Shown in pieces: positions 22,826 through 34,849 of a stretch of DNA of 64,000 nt. Position 1 is the stretch's first letter; each line of letters opens with the position of its first letter. Origin of the DNA: Siphonodentalium dalli (taxonomy: Eukaryota > Mollusca > Scaphopoda > Gadilida > Siphonodentaliidae); the NCBI GenBank assembly GCA_032622095.1, contig CP136061.1, positions 128,598,754-128,662,753 of the forward strand. The letters are read 5' to 3'. Below the pieces are notes generated by a model that saw nothing but the letters and a program-made list of their open reading frames with translations, was not told the DNA's origin and did no database searches. Made by a program: the position numbers and the translations under genes.

Positions 22826-23066
22826 ATGTTAACACTGAGGCCTATGGGTAATAATTACTTCACTGTAACCTAAAGCACAAAAATTATCATTTTTCTCATT
22901 TGGGCCCAGTGGTGGGTTTCCTATCAATATTGACCAACAAACAATTAGGGAACTTGTAGCACGTGGCATATTATATTATTTGAGTTAGTGGTAATCAATG
23001 AGAAGCCAATATTAACCCATCTGGGGCAATTTTTGGTTCCAATTTTCACCTCGAAAATCTCCTTTT
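22826..23066 (+). repeat. Inter-array spacer, copy 1
   Basis: Spacer from atgttaacactgaggcctat to ctcgaaaatctccttt. It is repeated nearly identically at 24544-24784, and its first 45 bp match the right flank of the empty site at 26912. Confidence 0.85.
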
Positions 23067-24543
23067 TAGCTCAACTTTACTTTGTAAAGTTTGAGCTATT
23101 GCCATGGCTTTGTCATCTGTCGTCCGTGTGCGTGTGTACGTAAGGCGTCAACAATGCAGTCTATAGGTCGTACCTTTGGTCGGATCATTATGAAATTTGT
23201 CATAGCTGTTGACATCAACATTTAGACCAGAATGATTAATTTTGGGGTCATTCAGGAAAAAAACATGGCTGCCAGTGGCCATCTTGCATTTCAAAATTCA
23301 ATCCATTAGCACGGGCTACAGGGCGTACTGTTTGTCTGATCGTCATGAAATTTGTCATGGATGTTAATATTGATATGTAGATGGGAACGAGTCATTTTGG
23401 GGTCATTCGGCCAAAAAACATGGCCGCCAGCAGGCATCTTTGATTTCACTCTTTGTATGACTAAATCCTTTAGCACGGGCTACAGGTCGTACCTTTAGTC
23501 CAATCATCATAAAATTTATCATGGCTGTTGAAATTGGAATGTAGATGGGAACGAGTCATTTTGGGGTCATTCGGACAAAAAAACATGGCCGCCAGCGGCC
23601 ATCTTGGATTTCAAAATTCAATCCATTAGCACGGGCCACAGGTCGTACTGTTCATCTGATCAATATGAAATTTGTCATGGATGTTAATATTGACATGTAG
23701 ATGGGAACGAGTAATTTTGGGGTCATTCGGCCAAAAAACATGGCGGCCAGCAGCCATCTTGGATTTTACTCTTTTTATGACTAAATTCTTTAGCACGGGC
23801 TACAGGTCGTACCTTTAGTCTGATCATCATAAAATTAGTCATGGATGTTAATATTGACATGTAGATGGGAACGAGTAATTTTGGGGTCATTTGGCCAAAA
23901 AACATGGCCGCCAGCAGCCATCTTGGATTTTACTCTTTGTATGACTAAATCCTTTAGCACGGGCTACAGGTCGTACCTTTTGTCTGATCATCATAAAATT
24001 TGTCATGAATGTTGATAATAACATGTAGATGGGAACGAGTCATTTTGGGGTCGTTCGGTCAAAAAACATGGCCGCCAGTAGGCATCTTTGATTTTACTCT
24101 TTGTATGACTAAATCCTTTAGCACGGGCTACAGGTCGTATCTTTATTCCGATCATCATAAAATTTGTCATGGCTGTTGAAATTGGAATGTAGATGGGAAC
24201 GAGTCATTTTGGGGTCATTCGGAAAAAAAACCATGGCCGCCAGCGGCCATCTTGGATTTCAAAATTCAATCCATTAGCACGGGCCACAGGTCGTACTGTT
24301 CGTCTGATCATCATGAAATTTGTCATGGATGTTAACGATGACATGTAGATGGGAACGACTCATTTTGGGGTCATTCGGCCGAAAACAAAGCCGCCAGCAG
24401 CCATCTTGGATTTTACTTTTCTCTTCATGTCTATAAACATGTATTAGATATTCAACTTTCCACATTCCTAATGGCTCCATTGACTGTAATACATTAAATT
24501 ATTCCCTTTCCATGTTGAGCTACAGTGTCATTGACACTTTCAT
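23067..24543 (+). mobile_element. HINE-like tandem-array element, about 8 units
   Basis: Same termini as the element at 18269 (TAGCTCAACTTTACTTTG; ATTGACACTTTCAT). Its right end and first units are duplicated at an offset of 1718 bp. Confidence 0.82.
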
Positions 24544-24784
24544 ATGTTAACACTGAGGCCTATGGGTAATAATTACTTCACTGTAACCTAAAGCACAAAA
24601 ATTATCATTTTTCTCATTTGGGCCCAGTGGTGGGTTTCCTATCAATATTGACCAACAAACAATTAGGGAACTTGTAGCACGTGGCATATTATATTATTTG
24701 AGTTAGTGGTAATCAATGAGAAGCCAATATTAACCCATCTGGGGCAATTTTTGGTTCCAATTTTCACCTCGAAAATCTCCTTTT
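24544..24784 (+). repeat. Inter-array spacer, copy 2
   Basis: Near-identical repeat of 22826-23066, displaced by 1718 bp. Confidence 0.85.
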
Positions 24785-26257
24785 TAGCTCAACTTTACTT
24801 TGTAAAGTTTGAGCTATTGCCATGGCTTTGTCATCTGTCGTCCGTGTGCGTGTGTACGTAAGGCGTCAACAATGCAGTCTATAGGTCGTACCTTTGGTCG
24901 GATCATTATGAAATTTGTCATAGCTGTTGACATCAACATTTAGACCAGAATGATTAATTTTGGGGTCATTCAGGAAAAAAACATGGCTGCCAGTGGCCAT
25001 CTTGCATTTCAAAATTCAATCCATTAGCACGGGCTACAGGGCGTACTGTTTGTCTGATCGTCATGAAATTTGTCATGGATGTTAATATTGACATGTAGAT
25101 GGGAACGAGTCATTTTGGGGTCATTCGGCCAAAAAACATGGCCGCCAGCAGGCATCTTTGATTTCACTCTTTGTATGACTAAATCCTTTAGAACGGGCTA
25201 CAGGTCGTACCTTTAGTCCAATCATCATAAAATTTATCATGGCTGTTGAAATTGGAATGTAGATGGGAACGAGTCATTTTGGGGTCATTCGGACAAAAAA
25301 CATGGCCGCCAGCGGCCATCTTGGATTTCAAAATTCAATCCATTAGCACGGGCCACAGGTCGTACTGTTCATCTGATCAATATGAAATTTGTCATGGATG
25401 TTAATATTGACATGTAGATGGGAACGAGTAATTTTGGGGTCATTCGGCCAAAAAACATGGCGGCCAGCAGCCATCTTGGATTTTACTCTTTTTATGACTA
25501 AATTCTTTAGCACGGGCTACAGGTCGTACCTTTAGTCTGATCATCATAAAATTAGTCATGGATGTTAATATTGACATGTAGATGGGAACGAGTAATTTTG
25601 GGGTCATTTGGCCAAAAAACATGGCCGCCAGCAGCCATCTTGGATTTTACTCTTTGTATGACTAAATCCTTTAGCACGGGCTACAGGTCGTACCTTTTGT
25701 CTGATCATCATAAAATTTGTCATGGCTGTTGAAATTGGAATGTAGATGGGAACTATCATTTTGGGGTCATTCGGACAAAAAACATGGCCGCCAGTGGCCA
25801 TCTTGGATTTCAAAATTTAATCAATTAGCACGGGCCACAGGTCGTACTATTCGTCTGATCATCATGAAATTTGTCATGGATGATAATATTGACGTTTAGA
25901 TGGGAATGAGTAATTTTGGGGTCATTCGGCCAAAAAACATGGCCGCCAGCAGCCATCTTGGATTTTACTCTTTGTATGACTAAATTCTTTAGCACGGGCT
26001 GCAGGTCGTACTTTAGTCTGATCATCATAAAATTTGTCATGGATGTTAACGATGACATGTAGATGGGAACGACTCATTTTGGGGTCATTCGGCCCAAAAC
26101 ATGGCCGCCAGCAGCCATCTTGGATTTTACTTTTCTCTTCATGTCTATAAACTGGTATTAGACATTCAACTTTCCACATTCCTAATCGCTCCATTGACTG
26201 TAATACATTAAATTATTCCCTTTCCAAGTTGAGCTACAGTGTCATTGACACTTTCAT
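24785..26257 (+). mobile_element. HINE-like tandem-array element, second duplicate
   Basis: Starts as the element at 23067 and stays nearly identical to it until about 25724, where the unit order changes. The right terminus (caagttgagctacagtgt, to ttcat) is a different version from the two to its left (catgttgagctacagtgt), so the array is chimeric. Confidence 0.82.
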
Positions 26258-26290
26258 TTTGTCCGTTATGAGCCCGTATGTGTACCTTTA

Positions 26291-26512
26291 ATGAATGTCA
26301 TGGTAACCATTCACGCGCTGAACATCGAGGGTCAGTATAAAACTGAAATAAAGGCTTTTCGGCGAGCCATAAGAGCAAACTACATCGCTATCTGTGGCAG
26401 GTCTCTAAAATTTGATGTAAAACATGACCAGTGCAGGGTTAAATGGCAGCCAATTGGTCTGCTTGAGGTGGCTTGTCGACAAAAAGTGCAACACAGTGGT
26501 GTGTTTGAGTGA
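26291..26512 (+). other. Open frame of 73 codons, not recognised
   Basis: The frame reads NIEGQYKTEIKAFRRAIRAN in part and ends QKVQHSGVFE. Composition looks more protein-like than neighbouring frames, but I see no known domain, splice context or second copy in the window. It could be a remnant of a transposon protein or of a captured gene. Confidence 0.25.
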
Positions 26513-26554
26513 TTTGGCTGTTTCCATGCACAGAAATGTGGGCACAAATAATTC

Positions 26555-27000
26555 TGCAGATGCAGGAGAGAATTAAAAAAATTCTGGGCTCTGGTTGGTT
26601 AATAGTAGTTTCGATATTTAAACATATAAAATACATGCAATAACTCCACTTGAAATTTCATACTCCAAACAAAACATTGGCACATTGTAAAGCACGTGGT
26701 TCCTAGATTGAATTTTTTTGGTGTGAGGTAAAAAATGTCAATATTTTGTTCATGCAATTCTGACTCTAGATTATACATCCCAAATTTAAAGGTATATTCC
26801 ATGCCTGGCGATATGACTTTTTTCATGCATAAACTTTGCGCAGATGCCAATCCTGGTGATCATGTACTCATTTATCACAATTCATGGATAGTCAGGGCTG
26901 CAGGCCATTATATGTTAACACTGAGGCCTATGGGAAATAATTACTTCACTGTAACCTTTATAGGTCACCTCGAAGATCCCTATCCCTATGAAGATTGGTG
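26555..27000 (+). other. Paralogous segment with 88-codon frame; carries two empty sites
   Basis: This segment is the uninserted paralogue of 17565-18268 plus 22826 onward. It shows one TTAA where the other copy holds the 333-bp MITE, and gccattatatgttaac where the other holds the 4.6-kb array element. The frame 26735-27001 ends in GDHVLIYHNSWIVRAAGHYM, then LTLRPMGNNYFTV and DPYPYEDW. Between copies, changes are both silent and replacement, and the other copy has a stop near the start. I do not recognise the product; a short exon or a transposon-borne gene remnant are both possible. Confidence 0.55.
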
Positions 27001-27515
27001 ATTATCTGATGAGGGAGGTGGCCTGTAGGGTGTGCTGAAGGATTTAGTCATACAAAGAGTAAGATCCCAAGGTGGCCATGTTTTTCATCAAAATGTTTTA
27101 AAATTTGATAGCTCCCATCTGGAGGTGATCCTCAAGTTGAGGACCTCAACATGCCTGTAAATTTTAAAAATAATTCTTCAATAAATGCGTGCTGCAGGAT
27201 GTGACGATGAATTCAAATTTGAAATCCAAGGTGGCTGCTGGCAGCCATGTTTTTCAATGAAATTCTGAAAAATTTGATGGCTCTCATCCACTGAGATCAC
27301 AGTGTTGGGTGTGCCAAAGGATTTAGTCATGCAAAGAGGAAAATTCAAGATGGCTGCCAGCGGCCATGATTTTCAGCAAAAATTTTTTCAAATTTGATAG
27401 ATCCAATCATGAGGTGATCCTAAACATGCCTCCAATTCTCCAATAAATGTGGGCTGCAGGGTGTGACGATGGATTCAAATTTGAAATCCAAGATGGCTGC
27501 TGGCAGCCATGTTGT
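27001..27515 (-). repeat. Diverged HINE-like units, reverse orientation
   Basis: Three to four diverged units with ccaaaggatttagtcatgca, caagatggctgccagcggcc and agatggctgctggcagccat. Terminal hairpins are missing. Confidence 0.65.
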
Positions 27516-29340
27516 TATGTGTACCCATAGCATGTATGGTACACATAATGCCGACGTCCGGATCAATCATCCGTCGGTCGTCCGTCGGTCTGTCCGTAGA
27601 CACTTGCTATCCGACATGATTACTCAAGTATTTTTTATCAGATCCTGTTCTAATTTTATGTGCCTGTTTATGATGACACACCCATCACCTGTATATTTTT
27701 TGGTATCGATTGGTTGAGAAATGATTAACACTTTCCATCCATACATGGTCATGTTCTACCCGATGCCATAACTTAAATATTTTTTGTCCAATTGTGTTCA
27801 TATTTTATATGTAGGTTTATGTTGACACACCCCTCAACTGTATGGCTTTTGGTATCGATTGGTTGAACGGTTTAGAAAATAATTAACCCTGTACACAAAT
27901 GCTATCTGATAAAATAAGTCCAACAGTTTTCTTCTGATCTGCTCATATTTTTTACCTAGGTATTTCTTAGCACGTTCTTCATCTGTATGGATTTTGGTAT
28001 TGTTTAGTTAACCATTTCCACTCTTCTTTTTAAATAGAATTCATCCAAGCTGCGATGACTCAATAATTTGTCGTCTGATGGGCACCAAATTTGGTATAAG
28101 AATTTCTCACCCCAAAATACAGATCAGATTCGAATATGGGTTTGATCCGATATATATTAACAGAGTTAAGGCCCTTTATAATTCAAGTAACTGATAATGT
28201 AATTACATGTAATACCTGTTTGCCACTGAGATTTGAAGAGAACATCTCCTCACAGAGCATGTCAATTATTAGTTTCAGTTATTTTTAGCTGTACATTAGA
28301 TTGAGATAGATAGTACACTGTTTATCAGTAGGGATGTTTTACATACATTGCTGTTTACAGACATTGTTGTTTGCGGACACTGTATCTTATCTTAGAAATA
28401 AATTAACCCACCTATTTCGTAGTTCCATCATACATCATTGAAAATGATTAGCCCTCTCCACACATCATATGGTCTTCTAATTTTCATCTGATCATTCTCC
28501 TATTTTATATCCAGGTTGATGGTGATCCACTTTTCACTTGCATGGATTTTGGGAATAAAATTCCATAGACACATGATATCCGATAGGCAGATATTAAATT
28601 ATCCCTTTCACCTTGAGCCAGGTTCAGTAAGGATTTCTATAAGCCAATTGAATATTCATCATTAGAGGAAATGTCTTATTTGAAATTCCCTCAATTGCAT
28701 TTGGGCTGCAGGATAATAAAGGTGCTGGTATTCTTGAGCTGACTTATTGTATGGTGGTCAAATATTTTTCACCCGATCACTTTTATAATCTCATCCAGGT
28801 TAATGATGACACATTCTCACCTGTATAGATTTTGGTATCGATTGAATGTTTTTGAAAATATTAACTCTACTGTAATATTTCTGCTGTTTACAGACATTGT
28901 ATCTTTCCAATGATCAGCTTAGAATAAAATTAACCATAGACATAATCTATGCTATCCAATGTTATGACTAATATTTTCAATCTGGCCAACCTCTAGTTAT
29001 GATAATTCTGCATTAAAATATTTCAGTCCTCTCAATTAAGATTTTTTGGCTTTGCCAATCCGCTACAGCAACCATTGCCATGGGTCCAATTGCTTCAGCA
29101 AATAGCCAATTATGAGGGCTGAGTATTTTATATCCAACCATTATCAATCATATTTAATATCCAGGTCTTTCATCCCTCACTTGCATAGATGTTCAGATAT
29201 TGATTGGTCTCTAATCTCAATGAACCCATGTCTTTTTAATATGCAGCTAACACAACAACAATATGTTATGTCTCACGTTCCAATGTAATAAGTAGATAGA
29301 GTTATTATGATGTTATGTACTTAATTTCGTAACTATTATA
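27516..29340. repeat. Old diverged tandem repeats
   Basis: After a gtcggtcgtccgtcggtctg microsatellite there are diverged units with tgatgacacacccatcacct, tttggtatcgattggttg and gctatccgacatgatt at 27600, 27770, 27890, 28480, 28790 and 29150. A unit of the 1-500 family lies at 28070-28170. No gene is seen. Confidence 0.6.
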
Positions 29341-29570
29341 TCTTTAACAGCTATGGTGTCTGACTATGGTTGGGCTTAATTTGCTTTATCACTCTATAAC
29401 ACATGTGTTGGAGTGAACTAATAGGTTGAAATCGACCCATATCCATGTTCCTATTGTGTTTATGTGAACAAGGTGCCCGTAAGTCTGATTCCACTTGTGA
29501 ACTATTAATTAATAGTAAACTGTGAATTGTTGAAAGTCTTGCACTCATGAAAATGTTGGTATAAGGATTT

Positions 29571-29721
29571 ACGAAAATTGCTAATCACTATCGCCAAGGT
29601 ATGATTAAACATCTGCCGATCGTGATCGGCCTCTCGTTTAATTAAATTCGGAAAAATTTGATGGATGACGGACGCCAACCCATGGCAATAGCTCAAAATT
29701 GACTTTGTCAAGTTGAGCTAA
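29571..29721 (-). repeat. HINE-like 5' terminus, reverse orientation
   Basis: Read on the minus strand it starts ttagctcaacttgacaaagt and continues caattttgagctattgccat, the start of the array elements. The adjacent ggtatgattaaacatctgcc with the palindrome gccgatcgtgatcggc is repeated in inverted orientation at 63652-63695. Confidence 0.65.
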
Positions 29722-29742
29722 CAATGTAAATCGGAGAATATA

Positions 29743-29890
29743 GATGCTTCCCAGAAGATGAGGCCTAAGCAGATTGAGGTCCCCATAGGGTGAATTTGGT
29801 GATACCAGCCTGCTGCGCGGGTAGCATCACTAAATTCACCATCGGGGGACCTCATTCTGCAAATGACAGACACAATTTGCAGGCTTGCTT
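29743..29890. mobile_element. hAT-like MITE (CAAGCCTTG family), partial
   Basis: Contains gatgcttcccagaagatgag, the palindrome gggtgaatttggtgat / catcactaaattcaccat and the right end aatgacagacacaatttgca then ggcttg. The left terminus is missing. Confidence 0.65.
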
Positions 29891-30302
29891 TGGAGCTCTC
29901 AGTAATAATGGGCCAGATTTTAATGATCTGTATGTTTATGAACCACTATGGGGGAAGGGATATCCACATGGAACAGGGGTATTTCCATTCATTTGTTGTA
30001 TAGTTATGGTCCTTAAGACTGAAAAATGCATCTGTGCCAACATTGGACCTCTGTCTTGATATTGGGGTATGTTCATGAGACAGCACATGAACATGTAATC
30101 AGCTGTGTTAATTCATTTCTCCTGAAGTTATGGCCATTAAGAGTGTAAATATGTCTAGCCCTGTATCTCCGTCATCCAAGATCGGATATGAATGCTCTCA
30201 GCCTCTCAGGTATATTCATGAACCAAAATGGGATGAAGGATATTCACATGCAGCAGGTTTTGTCCAGCCATCACAGGCCGGATTAAGATATCTTTTGAAC
30301 TA
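29891..30302. repeat. Diverged tandem repeat, about 160 to 200-bp units
   Basis: Two diverged units share gaaccactatgggggaaggga / gaaccaaaatgggatgaagg and catggaacagggg / catgcagcagg. No gene is supported. Confidence 0.5.
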
Positions 30303-30470
30303 AAGGGGGACTGTACACTAAATCCGGCCATTTATGGGACCATCTCCTTTTATACTAAACAGAATATATGCAACAAAGGAATGAATTTGAGCCATGGATT
30401 AGTGCAAAATACACTCATGTGCTCTATTAACGATACAAGCAGCATGGTAATTATAATGAAAATAAATTTA
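30303..30470. mobile_element. Fragment of AGGGGTACTG-family MITE
   Basis: gggggactgtacactaaatc, ggccatttatgggaccatct and aacagaatatatgcaacaaa match the left half of the element at 10065-10422. The right terminus is not found. Confidence 0.65.
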
Positions 30471-32387
30471 GGACCTCAGAAAATTAATATACATCAGCGA
30501 AAACTACCTTTGCTGGGATTGCACTTGTTCATTACTAGTTTGCTACACCAGTTTGTTACCACCCAAACCAGAGCACAAAATTTTGGGTGAACGGTTTTTT
30601 CCGTTTGCCTCTCGTTCACACAAATCAAAATTTAGGGGGTGGACCTATTTTCCATTCACCATAGCACCAACAGATTTCAGACTCAATCAAAATCACCTGA
30701 ATCCTGCATACCAGAAATGGGGGGGGGGGGGGGTGACACCCTCCTGACACTCCCACGGAGGCATGTATTGGTATTAAAGACAAAGACAAATAAGTTTTTC
30801 AATTGTTTCATTGTTATTTGAATTCTGAACATAAATGCTCATTTGAAGCAGAAGCCATAGTGTATCAATTGGATATTGTACTCTCATGATGAGATATGAT
30901 ATTTCACTGTTCCATAAATTATCATATTCCATGCCAATAAAATGATTATGTGTAAACTGAAGTAACAAATGCATCAAAAAGTTTGATTTGACTGTAAAAA
31001 AAACATAATAAATGCAAGAAATAACATTAAAATGCCTTTCGTGTACATGAAATCAAGACATGATTACTCAATAAAGCATTTTGTCCATCAACCAACAAGA
31101 AATATACATTTAAGATCTTGTTTTGAAAACTATTGCGCAGGTTAGCATTTCCAGGTTTCGGTTGTCGTGACGACCTATACCCAGGTTTTGGTGTCCATGA
31201 CGACCTATTTCCAACAGAGGAAGAGTCAGCACCTTGTTTAGTCAGTATAAAGATATAAATAATGGTATTAATCCCAAACTCCAAAAACAAAAAAACATTT
31301 TAATATAACATTAAATTAAACAAACAATTCTTTGCATCTGTATCTGAAACATAGCACCAATATGAAATCAAGCAGTATAATGAAGAAAAATCTCAAAAGA
31401 TTGAGGAAACTTTCATATCCGATACAGTAAATAAAATATTAGTCATGTTAACTTTAACAATAAATATTTTCTATCAAATTACTCTCTAGCCAGATGGGAA
31501 ATATTAGTTTCAAATTCATCAAATTTGGTACCTAATAAATAACAGCTTTCAGATTGGAAAGAAAACCATTTTTACAGAAAATTGTTTAATATAGTAAATA
31601 GAATATACTAGGTAACAAATATAATCTCTTGTGAAAATTGAATGTCAATAGTTAGCTTTGCTGAACAGATTGAAATGAAAGTTACCACAACCATGAAACT
31701 CTTGCTCAAAATTAAAAAAAAGTTGATGCTACTATATACAAGAATAATAATTAACATTTTTACAATTATGAGGGTCGATCGCCCGAAGGCTTCCCAGCTC
31801 ATTATTGAAGAACCTATGCTGGAAGATGTCATGTTCACTTTTTGTTACCATAGCAACAGAACATCTGAAGATAAGCTCTTCGATATTGATGTAAAATGGT
31901 ACTTTTAAATTTGTGTGTGTGATCTTCCAAGTGAAGCAGACAGCAAATAATTAAAGTACTTCATTGTTAGTTCATTCAAATCAGATCTCTTTTTGCAATC
32001 ACAGTAATGAAAATGATGAGCTTTTTTTTTTTTTTTTTTGGTTTTGCAACAAAAATCAAAAGGATGATAACATCTCTTTAATGCATATGCATATTAGTGG
32101 CATATGAATATTAGTAGCAATTTTTGGAACCAACTAATTACAAACATTGATCAAAATGTTCTGTCATCTTTCTGCTATTTTCCATCCAAAATATGGCTTT
32201 TTTAACTTCTTTTTTTTTGGTGATTTTCATTTTTCTGTGCATAACACACTTTGTTCGTCAGTTTCTTTATAAATAGTATTAAAAATAAACTTTTTTATCT
32301 GACAACATACGCATCTCTTTCACTCTTGTTGCAAGATGATCATTCTTAAAATAAATTTGTTAAATTTGATAAACCTATATAATTCTC
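30471..32387. other. Unassigned DNA downstream of filamin; possible 3' UTR
   Basis: Includes a run of 15 G near 30718-30733 and a T-run near 32022-32039. No exon is recognised. The stretch from about 31040 to 32387 is free of the mobile families seen elsewhere, so part of it may be filamin 3' UTR, but no AATAAA on the minus strand supports an end point. A small direct repeat (cgacctatacccaggttttggtg type) lies at 31155-31215. Confidence 0.4.
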
Positions 32388-32575
32388 TCAGTTGACCTCA
32401 ACACAGTATGGGCTTCCGCCAATATGGTCATCACCCCATTTGATGATAAGCATGTAGTTTCCACTTTCCTTGACCATGTACACAACTTTGAAGACGTTAT
32501 TTCCTTGATGTTTCACATTCAGTTCTTCACAGGGTCCTTTAGGTCCAACCATACCAATATACAAAATGTTGTTAC
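32388..32575 (-). CDS. FLN: Filamin terminal exon: repeat 24 dimerisation domain and stop
   Basis: Residues 834-894 begin NNILYIGMVGPKGPCEELNV, contain HQGNNVFKVVYMVKESGNYM and end WGDDHIGGSPYCVEVN, then TGA (TCA at 32388-32390 on the + strand). This matches the vertebrate R24 C-terminus (GP--PCEE--VKH, VKWGDEHIPGSPY-V-V). R24 forms the homodimer that lets filamin cross-link actin. The acceptor is ttttgcag. No AATAAA is seen in the first kilobase downstream; an ATTAAA occurs at about 32075 and is only a weak polyadenylation candidate. Confidence 0.97.
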
Positions 32576-32765
32576 CTGCAAAAGAGAATCAAGGTATTTT
32601 TTTCAGTTTATTATGTCTACATTTCTGAAGAAAATTTACAGCCCAAAACTTTATATATTCTAAATTGAGGAAGTGTCTGTCAGATTGGGACTATATTCAA
32701 ACCTAACAATCATCTAATGGTATTTCATATCATCATCTCAACAAATTTAGTTACAGGGGGTTCAT

Positions 32766-32990
32766 TTAACCCTTTCATGGTGGGAGCTATGGTGGTGCAT
32801 CATTAAACATCCTGTGCCAGTGCATTCCCTTATATATGCGAGTCTCCCATAAGGAGCCTCGCATATATAAGAGAATGCACTGGGTTACAAGGCCAAGGTA
32901 ATTATTGTTATTTTAATTCTCTTATATATGCGAGGCTCCCTATGGGAGACTCACATATAAAAGAGAATACATTGGCACAGGGTTTTCACA
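32766..32990. mobile_element. Double-hairpin element (ttatatatgcgag family), decayed
   Basis: After TTAA-CCCTTTCATGGTGGGAGC come two hairpins: 32818-32884 (gtgcattcccttatatatgc / gcatatataagagaatgcac) and about 32917-32983 (attctcttatatatgcgagg / actcacatataaaagagaat). The two are arranged as mirror images ending in gtgcca and tggcac. No right-hand TTAA terminus is seen. It lies in the last filamin intron. Confidence 0.7.
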
Positions 32991-33262
32991 AAATTTCAGG
33001 AAGCACCAAGTTATATGAGATGCAGAAAAATAAATGAATAACTCTAATAAATAACTCTAGAATGGGAAATGTCAACACTTTCATGAAGCACAGAAACATC
33101 CATTAAAATTTCATCGAAAGACCCGATAACCATTGTTTGAAGTAAATACACGCTTGGATGGATGTACAGATTCCAAAATAGTTTGATGAACAAACAGCAA
33201 AGACAATCCAGTATACCCCTATTCTCCTTGAAATGGATATAACAATGAGCAGATATACATAC

Positions 33263-33460
33263 CAGCTTGTGAAGTATCGACAGTGAATGTGGATGTTTTG
33301 CCTCTGAAGGCCTTCTTCAGACCGGGGCCGTCAGTCATGACCTTTGTTGCGTCAGACTGGAAGCGACCAATGCTTGCGAATCGAGTAGTCGTGCTTGTCT
33401 TTGTGACTGTTTCAACAACAACTGATGCTTGTTCGTGCAGAGCTGATGCCTGTCCTTGTC
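33263..33460 (-). CDS. FLN: Filamin exon: hinge 2 and start of repeat 24
   Basis: Residues 768-832 begin QGQASALHEQASVVVETVTK, pass through a Ser/Thr-rich segment (TSTTTRFASIGRF) and continue SDATKVMTDGPGLKKAFRGK and TSTFTVDTSQA. The first half is hinge 2, the flexible, calpain-sensitive linker before the dimer domain in vertebrates; the length is close to that of vertebrate hinge 2. The second half begins repeat 24. The acceptor is ctttgcag and the donor gtatgtat. Confidence 0.95.
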
Positions 33461-33962
33461 CTGCAAAGGTAAAGTTCATTTTTTGTGTGAATGTTTTCCT
33501 GGGAGAAAGTTTTCTATGAATATAAATCATTTTAATTGACAACATCATGGACAATTATAAGAAAATATCTTGGATGTTCACTGTTGTAATGGTGGACAAT
33601 CATTTTGAACAGAGAAATATAAAGAAATATATATATATATACAGAAATTAGTATATGAATAAAGTAGCTTTTATCAAGTGAATTATGGGGGGGGCATATT
33701 TTGACTACACACCATAAGCAAAGAGTTCGATCAAAGATGTGAGATACTGTTCCAGTATATATGATGTCTAACTCTTGATTGTGAGTTTAACTGATATAAT
33801 AATTATAAGTTTAATGAAAGCAGACTTATTTGTTAGTCACCCATTCTATGAAAAATGTTTTGCATCTCAATCAATCTTGTCAAAATTTTTTCAAGATATA
33901 AAACTCAGTTGCACACTTATCAACTGAATTTTGTTCACCTTAATTTCCACAACATGGTTTGG

Positions 33963-34103
33963 TACAGTAATGCCCTAAATAATCGACTCCTTAACTAAGA
34001 GCTTTCCGATGAATGGCAAAAAGCCATATTTCCGACTAAATCCTGAAAAGTTACCCATAATTCTGCTGTGGTTAAGGAGTCGATTATTTAGGGCATTACT
34101 GTA
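33963..34103. mobile_element. TA-flanked fold-back MITE, copy 7, next to a filamin donor
   Basis: The right arm is complete and the left arm is largely deleted (tccttaac joins directly to taagagctttccgatg). Both TA edges are present. Its right edge lies 24 bp from the filamin exon 34128-34343. Confidence 0.88.
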
Positions 34104-34127
34104 TTTAGACTGACTGATTAGACTCAC

Positions 34128-34343
34128 CTTCAATCCTAGCCTTGAATGGACTGCCGGCGATATGTACACCAGCATATCTGATGACTATGAAATAGTCCCC
34201 AGGAGCAGTGGGTGTGTATGAGAATTCATATCCCTCCTCAACCTCCTTGCACTCAAGTTTGACCTTTGATGCTCCTTCAACTGTGACTGCCAGGGCACCA
34301 GCTCCAGCATTCATTGTGTTGACTATGAACTTGCAGACTTGTC
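34128..34343 (-). CDS. FLN: Filamin exon: repeat 23
   Basis: Residues 696-766 begin QVCKFIVNTMNAGAGALAVT, include VEGASKVKLECKEVEEGYEF and SYTPTAPGDYF, and end HIAGSPFKARIE. This is repeat 23 (NAGAGAL-VT--G-SKVK--C-E--EGY--TYTP-APG-Y). The acceptor is taattccag and the donor gtgagtc. The right end of a fold-back element lies only 24 bp downstream of the donor edge (34103). Confidence 0.96.
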
Positions 34344-34849
34344 CTGGAATTAAACAAAGTCCCAATATTCAGTCATATTGTGAATATAAAATACTCATAT
34401 TTAAGGATTAAAGGCCCATATTATATAACATTTGAAAGAGGAAGCTCCAAAACATTGTATTATCAACTTATTCGGTATAATAAACTGTGAACATGTTGTT
34501 TTTGTTAAGGTACCAACATGTGTTCTGTGCTTAAGTTTCATCTGAACTGTTCTGCATAGTCTATTAATTTCAATGGAAGGGAATAACTCTTTATCTTGGT
34601 TTGAATTCTGATGCATTCTGGGAACGAAACGGGGGAATTGTTTCAATGATTTCAGCTATTTTATATTACTTTATGGGCACCTTCTGAGACATAGACGATC
34701 CAAATGTTGATGAATTATAGTATTTTAATCATATTTTATGTCATTGATTGTTATTAAAACCGTATATCAAGACACTATAAAAATAAAAGGTCAGCCGACC
34801 ACAGTGTCCCCCGACAACGTTGGCAAGTCGATGCCGCTTTGTTAAAGAA

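Noticed and set aside
27463-27717. 84-codon plus-strand frame
   Set aside because: Its first part is a reverse HINE-like unit and the rest a microsatellite-linked repeat; nothing suggests a gene.
31027-31290. Possible extra exon on the minus strand (PKPGYRSSRQPKPGN)
   Set aside because: The repeat of PKPG comes from a short direct DNA repeat; the region lies beyond the filamin stop and no splice pair or homology supports it.
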